Assembly (NCBI GenBank): GCA_035247945.1
Contig: DATFHX010000026.1
Span: 1 to 8,635, forward strand
DNA: 8,635 nucleotides
Direction: 5' to 3'
Origin: DATFHX01 sp035247945
GTDB taxonomy: Bacteria > Patescibacteriota > Saccharimonadia > Saccharimonadales > Saccharimonadaceae
Part shown: piece after piece, positions 1 through 5,558 of the stretch
How the letters are laid out: every line of letters begins with the position of its first letter
How positions within the stretch are numbered: position 1 is the first letter of the stretch
Position numbers and translations under genes: made by a program
Notes under the pieces: model-generated
The model's database searches: none
Told to the model about the DNA's origin: nothing
What the model saw: only the letters and a program-made list of their open reading frames with translations

Positions 1-1442
1 GATGATGCTCCTGTAAAGGAAACACTCATCTGTCCACCAACCGTGTCACTGTCTACACCATCCGTACAGCCATTCGAATCGTTCACATCGTAGGTATTCG
101 CTCCTGACTGCCAAAGAGCTGAGGCGCCAGCCGTCGGGGCAATGCTCGCCCCCCATCCCGTGAGCGAGATATCATTGTTAACTCTAATTTTATAGGATCC
201 AAGATTCGCCTGTGAGGATTGGCAAAGTCCTAGCGTGTTAACAGGGTTAAATACCAGGTTTGCAGATGTCGATGTTCCACCCGCATCCACCACATCTACC
301 GTTAAGAGCCCCGTTAGGGTTATTTCAGGAAGCACCGAATACGTCGCAAAAAGAGAACCATCGCTCTTTACCATACGAAAACAATATGACTTCCCCGTCA
401 CGTTTGGATCACTCGCAAGGCTAAAGTCCCACAGTCCCATATTGCCGATAGCTACTTGATTCACGGGACTAAATGGCGACGATTCACGGTACGTTTGATA
501 TGTTGTCGCACCACCGGAAGTAGGATCACCGGTTGCCGCTGAGATTGTTGCTCCGTCAGCAATGGCAGCGGTATCCGACCAATGGATGGCGCCCGTCGAT
601 CCCACGTCTGTGTAGGATTCGCCAGCAAATACCCCATCGCAGGTGCCTTGTCGTTCGGCGTACTGCAGTTTAAATTGATACCCATTTGCGATGAGTGCGT
701 TAGTAGCTACACTCACCCCAAGGCGAACGCGAAATGACGAACCAACAGGATCGTCGGCGGCAGTATTCTGGGCAGCGAGCGCCGTTCCTGGTGTTGTCGT
801 TGTTGACGATTGGTACAGACGGTATGTGGATTGGGTTAATGCAGCATCGGGAGTATAGTCTACAGCGACTTCATTCGTGGCAATCTGAAGGTCGTTTTGC
901 ACAAGTCCTAGCCCCTGTATGGTATTTATATACCGTACACGCATGGCGTTAATTGCTGCTTGGCTCCAAAACCCCGTAAATGTTGATGTGTACCACTGCC
1001 AGTCAGGATACGACGGTGTAATTGTCGTTCCCGTCTGATATGCTCCGTTTATATAAAGACTCGGCGTTATCGTATCCATAGCATCAAGTGCCGGGAGCGC
1101 AAAGCCACTCCGCGCATAGGTACGAATCGTAATCTGCGTTGCAGCTTGACCAATGCTTCCGTCTTGAATATCAAACACGTCAGTCATGTTGCTCCCAAGA
1201 AGTGTCGCAGTTTCAATATAATCCGAAGTATCCGGACTCGCTTCATCAATACGCGAGCAGTGCGGTCCACTACAGGTTCCATCATTCGCCCCGCCCGTAT
1301 TCCAGCCAGCAGTAACATCCCCATTAGGACGAAGAGTCGTCGTAGCCGCCCTTACTGAGCTGTCGCCGAGAATCGTTATGCTGAGAACCGCCACTAGCAG
1401 CAGTGCAGCTTGCGGACCAAAACGGATCCACACCCCTCTCAA
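1..1442 (-). CDS. Large secreted multidomain surface protein with WxL-like domain (3' end missing)
   Basis: 480 codons are visible and the frame is still open at the left window edge, so the C-terminus is missing. A TTG start at 1442 is chosen because AGGAG lies 6 nt upstream and it begins a clear signal peptide: Arg-rich start, hydrophobic residues about 11-25, likely cleavage after VRA (residue 32). Three regions follow. Residues 33-197 (TLRPNGDV onward, ending VAVDYTP) resemble a beta-sandwich module I recall from CPR surface proteins. Residues 200-370 (YRLYQSS..TPGTALAAQ, QFKLQYAE, SYCFRMVKSDG) form a second module of that style. From about 375 on, the sequence matches the small protein at 2399-3070 (GLLTVDVVDA, W430, W444, YDVND..GCTDGVDSDTV). 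It is the third gene of the operon, 3 nt after the DUF916-like stop and in the same frame. Likely exported and held at the surface through its WxL-like domain. Family names are from memory; ligand unknown. Confidence 0.85.
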   Translation of the reverse strand, partial: MRGVWIRFGPQAALLLVAVLSITILGDSSVRAATTTLRPNGDVTAGWNTGGANDGTCSGPHCSRIDEASPDTSDYIETATLLGSNMTDVFDIQDGSIGQAATQITIRTYARSGFALPALDAMDTITPSLYINGAYQTGTTITPSYPDWQWYTSTFTGFWSQAAINAMRVRYINTIQGLGLVQNDLQIATNEVAVDYTPDAALTQSTYRLYQSSTTTTPGTALAAQNTAADDPVGSSFRVRLGVSVATNALIANGYQFKLQYAERQGTCDGVFAGESYTDVGSTGAIHWSDTAAIADGATISAATGDPTSGGATTYQTYRESSPFSPVNQVAIGNMGLWDFSLASDPNVTGKSYCFRMVKSDGSLFATYSVLPEITLTGLLTVDVVDAGGTSTSANLVFNPVNTLGLCQSSQANLGSYKIRVNNDISLTGWGASIAPTAGASALWQSGANTYDVNDSNGCTDGVDSDTVGGQMSVSFTGAS

Positions 1443-1445
1443 TGC

Positions 1446-2393
1446 CTACTCCTGGTTGCGACGCAGTAATCGACGTCGCCATAGCCAAGCAATAAGCACA
1501 ATGATGAGGAGCCCTAGAACAATGAAAATACTTGGGTTGGGCCAGATAAAGACGGGGAGCGAACGAGATTTTGTAATGAGCGTATCGCTCTGTGCCGTTC
1601 CAAATATGTACGGCCGTTCGTCATATTGTATCTCAGCGCGCAGCGTGTACCATCCACCCCAGAACGGAAGATGTGTATTTTGGTAGTTAAGCTGCAATCT
1701 TCCCTCCCGAAGGATTGGGTGCTCACCTCCATCCTGAAAGACATTTTCATTAAATGCGCCAGCCAGTCGAACTGCAACTTTCGTATCGACTGAAACATTA
1801 CCCTTATTCGTAAGGTCAACATCATATTTCTGCGCTCCCGCAGTTTCAGTAAGCTTCAACGCACTGATCTCAACATCTTTCTTTAAGTCGCCAGGAACTG
1901 TTGCGACAATACGAACTGCAGATCGAACTTCAAGCAGCATCCCCTGCTGACCACTCCCTTCAGGCGGAGCTTTTTGAATAACAATACATCCAGTATGTTC
2001 ACCGGCGTCTGCATGATCCGATGCAGTAATCGTGAAATTTACCTTTGTTTGCGTATTCGCATCCAGAGTGACACTGTTCGTATCAAGCTTTATCCATGAA
2101 CCAATATCTGTCGGCGTCTCACTACGCTGACGACACGTGAAGGACCCTGTGTTTGTCGTCGTTCCGTCAACCGCATAGAGTTGGATTGTCTGCTTATCGT
2201 TCGTATTATTAGCAACAAGCAGTGTATCGCTCTGCGTCTCGCTTGGCTTAATTGTATGGATGAAGATTGATTCCGTACGAGGATTTTTTGGATCAGGTGA
2301 AGCAGGACGGCCGCCCACTCCAACGGTTGCACCGGCATGCGGTGCTAGAAGCACTCCGAAAAGTACACTTATTACCAGCGCCCACCGTTTCAT
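1446..2393 (-). CDS. DUF916-like (WxL-interacting type) membrane-anchored surface protein
   Basis: 315 residues. A signal peptide covers about residues 1-22 (Lys-Arg start, hydrophobic core, AGA end). Residues 35-145 form a beta domain with the hallmarks of DUF916: SWIKLDTNSVTLDANTQ, then VNFTITASDHADAGEHTGCIVIQ, like the W-L-x-V-x-L..GE(H/Y)xGxI pattern of Firmicutes WxL-interacting proteins. A second Ig-like region spans about 155-275. One transmembrane helix (about 286-305) is followed by a short Arg-rich cytoplasmic tail, so the bulk faces outward. C87 and C136 could form a disulfide. In Firmicutes such proteins bind WxL partners and peptidoglycan at the wall. Here two WxL-like proteins flank it in the same operon, which supports the same scaffold role. 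No Shine-Dalgarno site precedes the ATG; it begins 5 nt after the previous stop. Confidence 0.8.
   Translation of the reverse strand: MKRWALVISVLFGVLLAPHAGATVGVGGRPASPDPKNPRTESIFIHTIKPSETQSDTLLVANNTNDKQTIQLYAVDGTTTNTGSFTCRQRSETPTDIGSWIKLDTNSVTLDANTQTKVNFTITASDHADAGEHTGCIVIQKAPPEGSGQQGMLLEVRSAVRIVATVPGDLKKDVEISALKLTETAGAQKYDVDLTNKGNVSVDTKVAVRLAGAFNENVFQDGGEHPILREGRLQLNYQNTHLPFWGGWYTLRAEIQYDERPYIFGTAQSDTLITKSRSLPVFIWPNPSIFIVLGLLIIVLIAWLWRRRLLRRNQE
1449..1453 (-). promoter_or_regulatory. Ribosome binding site that decides a TTG start
   Basis: AGGAG lies inside the last two codons of the DUF916-like gene, 6 nt upstream of TTG at 1440-1442. The only nearby alternative, a GTG at 1431-1433, has no well-spaced site. 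Ribosomes finishing the upstream gene end almost on top of this signal, so translation is probably coupled. Confidence 0.7.
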
Positions 2394-2398
2394 ATTAT

Positions 2399-3070
2399 TT
2401 AAAGGGCGGTTGCAGTTAATGTCATATTAAGGGTATACGCGCCTGGGGTTTGTCCTGCCGGAATCGACTGTGTTTCATTCACACCAGTCACATATCCGCG
2501 CCACACATGATTTGCCGCAGCAGAGGCGTTTGCGAGTTCAATCGAATCCGTTGTCCCTTCATTAAATGAGGACGCTACACCCTTTGTAACATTGGCTGTG
2601 GTACACCCGTTACTACAATCAGTTGTAATTGTGCTTACGGATGGATCAAGAGATAATTTTCCGGCTACCGTATCAGCGTCTGCCCCGTCGGAACAGCCAC
2701 TTGACGTCTGGTCGTTAAAGTCATACGTAGAGGATCCCGAATTCCACACAGATGTCGATCCAGCAGTAGCCCCAATAGCGAGCGACCAGCCATTATTTGC
2801 AGCACCCGGGTTATCAACATAGATGCGCTGTGAGTTCGTACCAAGTGTTCCTGTTGCCCCTGTGGGTCGACAACTCGCGCTCGTTGCCAGTGTAGTAAGG
2901 ACGGAACTGGGACTTGCAACCGAGACTTGAGACGCGTCCATTACATCAACCGAAAGAACCCCAGCATTAATTGTTTGCTGAAGCTGAATATTTGGTGACG
3001 CACCCACCGGTACAGTTGTAAGTCCAAAAGTGGCGATACTTACTATCATCATTAGAATTTTACGTTTCAT
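2399..3070 (-). CDS. Small secreted WxL-like surface protein
   Basis: 223 residues, first gene of the surface operon, with AAAAAGGAG 5 nt before the ATG. The signal peptide covers about residues 1-24 (KRK, hydrophobic core, VGA cleavage). The mature part is essentially one beta-rich domain. Residues 82-97 (RIYVDNPGAANNGWSL) resemble the first WxL motif region of Firmicutes WxL domains, where a V-x-D stretch leads to GWxL. The C-terminal IPAGQTPGAYTLNMTLTA resembles the closing GxYxxxxxxTL strand, but its second Trp is replaced. Residues 116-134 are Asp-rich with a central GCSDG and look like a calcium-binding loop. Cysteines are at 67, 126, 152 and 156. The large protein at 1-1442 contains a copy of the same domain. 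Probable role: abundant wall-attached protein binding the DUF916-like partner. The WxL assignment rests on motif and operon context, not on a profile search. Confidence 0.8.
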   Translation of the reverse strand: MKRKILMMIVSIATFGLTTVPVGASPNIQLQQTINAGVLSVDVMDASQVSVASPSSVLTTLATSASCRPTGATGTLGTNSQRIYVDNPGAANNGWSLAIGATAGSTSVWNSGSSTYDFNDQTSSGCSDGADADTVAGKLSLDPSVSTITTDCSNGCTTANVTKGVASSFNEGTTDSIELANASAAANHVWRGYVTGVNETQSIPAGQTPGAYTLNMTLTATAL

Positions 3071-3104
3071 TGATGCTCCTTTTTGCTAAATGTTACTAAA
3101 AACA

Positions 3105-3138
3105 AAGAAATCCCGTCATGTACATGACGGGATTTCTT
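3105..3138 (-). terminator. Terminator-like hairpin in the leader of the surface operon (leader A)
   Basis: A perfect 34-bp palindrome with arms AAGAAATCCCGTCATG and CATGACGGGATTTCTT around a central TA. On the minus strand it is followed by TTTGTTTTTAG, a U-rich tract typical of an intrinsic terminator. It lies between the promoter at 3153-3181 and the ribosome binding site, so transcription of the operon must pass through it. No minus-strand gene lies upstream for it to terminate. Read as an attenuator or 5' stabiliser. Confidence 0.75.
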
Positions 3139-3152
3139 GAATCTCTGGGATC

Positions 3153-3181
3153 ATAGTAACAAACATATTTGAAGGTTGCAA
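3153..3181 (-). promoter_or_regulatory. Sigma70-type promoter of the surface operon
   Basis: Minus-strand -35 TTGCAA and -10 TACTAT are separated by 17 bp. Transcription should start near 3146, at the first A of AGAGA (3142-3146), the weakest copy of the AGAGG element found in the other leaders. The leader hairpin begins 8 nt after that element starts. Confidence 0.7.
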
Positions 3182-3193
3182 GAAAAAAAGCAC

Positions 3194-3222
3194 TTGCACG
3201 ATGCCACATGCAGACATATAAT
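3194..3222 (+). promoter_or_regulatory. Sigma70-type promoter of the decarboxylase-like gene
   Basis: TTGCAC and a perfect TATAAT are separated by 17 bp, with an A-run just upstream (3182-3189) that could act as an UP element. The expected start is at or beside the A of AGAGG (3230-3234). It is divergent from the surface operon promoter, with the two -35 boxes 12 bp apart. Confidence 0.8.
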
Positions 3223-3239
3223 CGGACGAAGAGGGCTCC

Positions 3240-3284
3240 AAGACCCCCAATTACTTTTATAAGTAATTGGGGGTCTTTCTTTTT
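3240..3284 (+). terminator. Terminator-like hairpin in the leader of the decarboxylase-like gene (leader B)
   Basis: A perfect 17-bp stem (3240-3256 with 3261-3277, starting AAGACCCCC) with a 4-nt loop, followed by TCTTTTT. It starts about 10 nt after the predicted transcription start and ends 45 nt before the ATG at 3329. By sequence it is an efficient intrinsic terminator placed before its own gene. The upstream gene is divergent, so it cannot serve as that gene's terminator. Confidence 0.85.
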
Positions 3285-3328
3285 AGCCCGAATGTAGACA
3301 TTATTTTAACAATCATAAGGATCACCCC

Positions 3329-4561
3329 ATGAATCAGCCTGAGATGCATGCCTCAACTGAAGGCACACTCTCACTACAATACCCATCTATTCCGCTCGCT
3401 CGACACAGAAGCCACGACGAACAGATAGAGTCAATAACCGTTGGAGAGGCGGCCGCACTGCTTCTTGGAATCGCCGACCCGCCTATATCCCTTTCAATGA
3501 AGGACATGTCGACAACACTAAGCTATGCATTTCAAATTGGTATGCAAAAAGTGCCGACTCCGAGTACTGCGCGAGTATTCCTCAGCGAGTCAATCGATAC
3601 CATGTCACTCAAAGGGACAGGGCTCCAGGCATCTCAAATTTCTTCAATTGCTTGCAAGCGAGATCGTACTGCAGATCTTCGTAAACTTGAACAAGCGCTC
3701 ATTGAGAGTATTGAAAAGCGAGAGTCAATCGCGATGATAGCCCTCAGCGGCGGAACACCGTACGACCAGGCAATCGATGAAATCGCAGAGGCCGTTAAAC
3801 TCCGCGACCGACTCGTGGAGGAATATAGCCTCAACTACCGGCCCCACATTCACGTTGATAGTCATGTCGGATGGCCATGGCTTACATTCGAAACATACGA
3901 CTGGCAATCTGGCAATCTTCGTCTCCCTGGAGCAGTGCAGCGAAATCTACGGAGACAATATCTTCGTATACGACCCGTCACCGAAGCAGATAGTTGGGTT
4001 GTTGATATAAGTGCACTCACAGGTCACCTCGAACAGCCTGTCATTATGCTTAACAATACAGTGACTGATATTCCCACGACCGAGCAGGCCGATGCATCAT
4101 TTATCGTTGAGATGGGACAATCAGGATATCAAAAGCACCTTGCACAGTTTACTGACAGCATCCACTATGTCCGGTTTCTACTAAAGCGCCATCTGGACAT
4201 CCATATCGCAAATGTTCGAAGTGATGGCTATATTGCAGCTATCCGACTCACCCCTCCAGGAATGACTCATCATGCTATTCCAAACGAAGTACCTTCGCGA
4301 GCGCTTCCAACGCAGCGACAGATTCAGCGTATCAACGAGTATACAAGTGCGTTCTTTGAATGGGCTCAGCGTAGTGAGCGTGTTCCCTATTTAGACTTTA
4401 CAGATCACTACGCGCAGTCTGCTTCCGGAACAATAATTAACGCACTTCTCATCGAGGCGGATAGTTCATTTACTCGTGAGGTAGCACGCCAAACCGTCGA
4501 GCAACTTACAGAAGCAAAACAGCAATTCAATAGGACTATCTGGTCGGAACTCACCCGCTAG
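3329..4561 (+). CDS. PLP-dependent decarboxylase-like protein, probably lacking the catalytic lysine
   Basis: 410 residues, soluble, with AAGG 8 nt before the ATG. The middle matches the group II decarboxylase (fold-type I PLP) pattern: RVFLSES (82-88), LEQALIES (120-127), IALSGGTPYDQAIDEI (137-152, like the family's GTTxxGAIDxI), then HIHVDSHVGW (173-182, like HVDAAYGG) whose Asp177 would hold the pyridine nitrogen. The next family signature, aDSxxvDpHKxG, appears as EADSWVVDISALTG (219-232), so the Schiff-base Lys is replaced, apparently by Ala229, and the preceding His by Ser228. The N-terminal phosphate-binding region is also not recognisable. It could be a non-catalytic homologue or carry a different activity. 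It forms its own transcription unit with promoter and attenuator-like hairpin, and its stop overlaps that of the convergent gene. The family call is an inference from motif order. Confidence 0.6.
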   Translation: MNQPEMHASTEGTLSLQYPSIPLARHRSHDEQIESITVGEAAALLLGIADPPISLSMKDMSTTLSYAFQIGMQKVPTPSTARVFLSESIDTMSLKGTGLQASQISSIACKRDRTADLRKLEQALIESIEKRESIAMIALSGGTPYDQAIDEIAEAVKLRDRLVEEYSLNYRPHIHVDSHVGWPWLTFETYDWQSGNLRLPGAVQRNLRRQYLRIRPVTEADSWVVDISALTGHLEQPVIMLNNTVTDIPTTEQADASFIVEMGQSGYQKHLAQFTDSIHYVRFLLKRHLDIHIANVRSDGYIAAIRLTPPGMTHHAIPNEVPSRALPTQRQIQRINEYTSAFFEWAQRSERVPYLDFTDHYAQSASGTIINALLIEADSSFTREVARQTVEQLTEAKQQFNRTIWSELTR

Positions 4562-5052
4562 TGAACGGTTAAAGTACCGCGTGCAACCTCCTGACGATCC
4601 TGGTTTTCGACAATGATATTGTAGTCACCAGGATCGAAGGCCTTTGCGCTAAGAGACAGGTTAAACCGACGACCCGCCCCCAAATCGTAGTCTCCACTTC
4701 GATATACTTCTTTATTTGATTTCTTTTCTTGCAGGCGAACAGTAAGTTTTGATAAACGCTCATTCACGTAGAGCATTTGAATATGCAGCATATCGTTCTG
4801 ATCCACATCAACATGCGTATCAAATTGTCGCGTACTGATGGAGCTACTTGGATCATTGCTCAGTGCGAGTGCCATAATGCCCGTTCCTACGGTATATTTC
4901 AAATAGGTCAAAGAGATAATTGCCGCAACACCAAAGAGCGACAAGATCATGATTCCAAGAAGAACTCGACTTAGCCAGGAACGTTCGAAGCCATTTGGAT
5001 CTGGGTGATGCCCAGCCGGTTTGGCTAGGTGGTGCGCGGTTTTTGCGGCCAT
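4558..5052 (-). CDS. Single-pass membrane protein with outer beta-rich domain (paralogue 1)
   Basis: 164 residues. The N-terminal segment (His/Pro-rich, basic) is predicted cytoplasmic; one transmembrane helix spans about 28-50; the rest should be outside. Residues about 78-164 form a beta-rich Ig-like domain: DMLHIQMLYV, RFNLSLSAKAFDPGDYNIIVENQDRQEVA. It aligns throughout with the protein at 5559-6065 (IQM.Y, F.L..S.K...PGDY.I...Q...EVA), so the two are paralogues. I do not recognise a named family. GGAG lies 4 nt before the ATG, only a few bases after the U-tract of the leader hairpin, so hairpin and ribosome binding could interfere. The stop TAG overlaps the convergent gene's stop. Function unknown; an envelope role is inferred from topology. 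Confidence 0.8.
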   Translation of the reverse strand: MAAKTAHHLAKPAGHHPDPNGFERSWLSRVLLGIMILSLFGVAAIISLTYLKYTVGTGIMALALSNDPSSSISTRQFDTHVDVDQNDMLHIQMLYVNERLSKLTVRLQEKKSNKEVYRSGDYDLGAGRRFNLSLSAKAFDPGDYNIIVENQDRQEVARGTLTVH

Positions 5053-5062
5053 ATTTCTCCAT

Positions 5063-5096
5063 AAAAAAGCCCGGCTTCTATATAAAGCCGGGACTT
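5063..5096 (-). terminator. Terminator-like hairpin in the leader of paralogue 1 (leader C)
   Basis: Minus-strand stem AAGTCCCGGCTT (5085-5096) with AAGCCGGGCTT (5067-5077), one bulged base and a 7-nt loop, followed by six U residues (5063-5068). It lies between promoter (5117-5145) and start codon; GGAG follows 2 nt after the U-run, so the ribosome binding site directly abuts the terminator. Confidence 0.8.
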
Positions 5097-5116
5097 GCTA
5101 TCCTCTATCTGTTTCT

Positions 5117-5145
5117 AGAATACTATGAATTATTTTTTCTGTAAA
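5117..5145 (-). promoter_or_regulatory. Sigma70-type promoter of paralogue 1
   Basis: Minus-strand -35 TTTACA and -10 TATTCT with a 17-bp spacer. TAGAGG (5102-5107) follows 9 nt after the -10 box, then the hairpin begins at 5096. It is back to back with the plus-strand promoter at 5148-5176, with only 2 bp between the -35 boxes. Confidence 0.7.
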
Positions 5146-5147
5146 GC

Positions 5148-5176
5148 TTGTGCTTGTTAGAATGAAGTGCTATACT
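5148..5176 (+). promoter_or_regulatory. Promoter of the RNA-like unit between the paralogues
   Basis: TTGTGC and TATACT are separated by 17 bp on the plus strand. TTAGAGG (5184-5190) follows. No protein gene of normal size lies downstream on this strand before the convergent gene ending at 5559. Confidence 0.65.
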
Positions 5177-5200
5177 ACAAGCGTTAGAGGCGTGAGGATG

Positions 5201-5224
5201 CTCGGATGAAAGTCCGGGTTTTTT
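5201..5224 (+). terminator. Terminator-like hairpin early in the RNA-like unit (leader F)
   Basis: CTCGGA pairs with TCCGGG (6 bp including one G-U) over a 6-nt loop, followed by six T residues (5219-5224). It starts 15 nt after the start of the AGAGG element. It is weaker than the hairpins in front of the protein genes but in the same place relative to the promoter. Confidence 0.5.
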
Positions 5225-5318
5225 GTTTGCCGAAGACAAAACAAACATATAAAATCTAACGTATATTTCGCCACCTTTAATGTGTGGTTACATGCGATGG
5301 CGGAAAAGGGGAGGTCAC

Positions 5319-5354
5319 ATGAAAGCTATTCTTCATGGGCAGGAAATTCCATAA
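5319..5354 (+). CDS. Possible 11-residue micropeptide ORF
   Basis: ATG to TAA encodes MKAILHGQEIP. GGGGAGG (5308-5314) sits 4 nt before the ATG and is one of the strongest ribosome binding sites in the window. The start codon lies in a small hairpin (CATGAA with TTCATG). The peptide is too short to compare with a family. It may be a true micropeptide, the start of a gene lost by mutation, or chance. No continuation in another frame was seen downstream. Confidence 0.35.
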   Translation: MKAILHGQEIP

Positions 5355-5404
5355 TCTTGGTAAACATACATACATCACCTACCAAAACTCGCAATCTCTC
5401 GTAG

Positions 5405-5433
5405 AAGATACTATACCCCTGCCATAGTATCTT
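5405..5433. other. 10-bp hairpin inside the RNA-like unit
   Basis: AAGATACTAT (5405-5414) pairs perfectly with ATAGTATCTT (5424-5433) over a 9-nt loop. Neither strand has a U-tract after it, so it is not a typical terminator. It is probably part of an RNA fold or a protein-binding inverted repeat. Confidence 0.5.
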
Positions 5434-5438
5434 AAAAT

Positions 5439-5502
5439 GCTATGATCTTTAGACCCCCTCTTTGGCGGCTCACACCACTTTTAGAGCCGCCAGGGTCATA
5501 GC
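5439..5502. other. Nested inverted repeat near the 3' end of the RNA-like unit
   Basis: An outer GCTATGA (5439-5445) pairs with TCATAGC (5496-5502), and the GGG before the latter can extend the stem with CCC at 5454-5458. Inside, GGCGGCTC (5464-5471) pairs with GAGCCGCC (5484-5491). The nesting suggests a real fold. No U-tract follows on the plus strand. Confidence 0.5.
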
Positions 5503-5504
5503 AA

Positions 5505-5532
5505 AACACGCGGCGATTTACTGCCGCGTGTT
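5505..5532 (-). terminator. Terminator after paralogue 2
   Basis: AACACGCGGC pairs with GCCGCGTGTT over an 8-nt loop. On the minus strand the stem ends in TTTT, fitting an intrinsic terminator 27 nt after the stop of the gene at 5559-6065. On the plus strand the tail is poor in T, so it would be at most a weak end for the RNA-like unit. Confidence 0.7.
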
Positions 5533-5558
5533 ATGTGAGAAGTATATTTATAGGAAAG

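Larger units (their letters stand above)
5186..5535 (+). ncRNA. Candidate structured RNA transcription unit (unrecognised)
   Basis: About 350 nt downstream of a good promoter with no normal-sized ORF and many possible stems. CGTTAGA (5182-5188) can pair with TCTAACG (5255-5261), enclosing a terminator-like hairpin (5201-5218) and a T-rich/A-rich stem. Further pairs are TTCGCCA with TGGCGGAA (5267-5305), CATGAA with TTCATG (5318-5337), TTGGTA with TACCAA (5357-5385), a 10-bp hairpin at 5405-5433, GCTATGA with TCATAGC (5439-5502) enclosing GGCGGCTC/GAGCCGCC, and a 10-bp hairpin at 5505-5532. I compared it by eye with RNase P, tmRNA, SRP and 6S RNA and found no diagnostic motifs beyond AAAGTCCGGG. 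The ends are inferred: start from the promoter, end from the last hairpin. It could instead be a micropeptide mRNA (see 5319-5354) or a decayed gene. Confidence 0.45.

Noticed and set aside
235..1686. Several plus-strand ORFs of 70-102 codons across the surface operon
   Set aside because: They lie opposite long minus-strand frames with signal peptides, domain matches and ribosome binding sites, and their translations look like antisense shadows (Ser/Arg/Pro-rich, no start signals).
2726..2731. TAGAGG inside the small WxL-like gene
   Set aside because: It lies within coding sequence with no promoter boxes or terminator hairpin around it; a chance six-base match.
3097..3126. Leader peptide MYMTGFLCF in the hairpin of the surface operon
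   Set aside because: It has a start and a stop, but no ribosome binding site near the ATG, the start lies in the centre of a perfect palindrome, and no other leader has a matching ORF.
3105..3138. Palindrome as a mobile-element end or attachment site
   Set aside because: No transposase, integrase or direct repeats lie near it, and the U-rich tract and repeated placement in other leaders fit a terminator-like hairpin better.
5196..5219. RNase P RNA, suggested by AAAGTCCGGG
   Set aside because: The ten bases match part of the conserved P4 region, but the preceding GAGG is wrong, and the partner ACAGAA..GGCTTA strand and other conserved blocks are absent. The match is explained by the short CGGA/TCCG hairpin.
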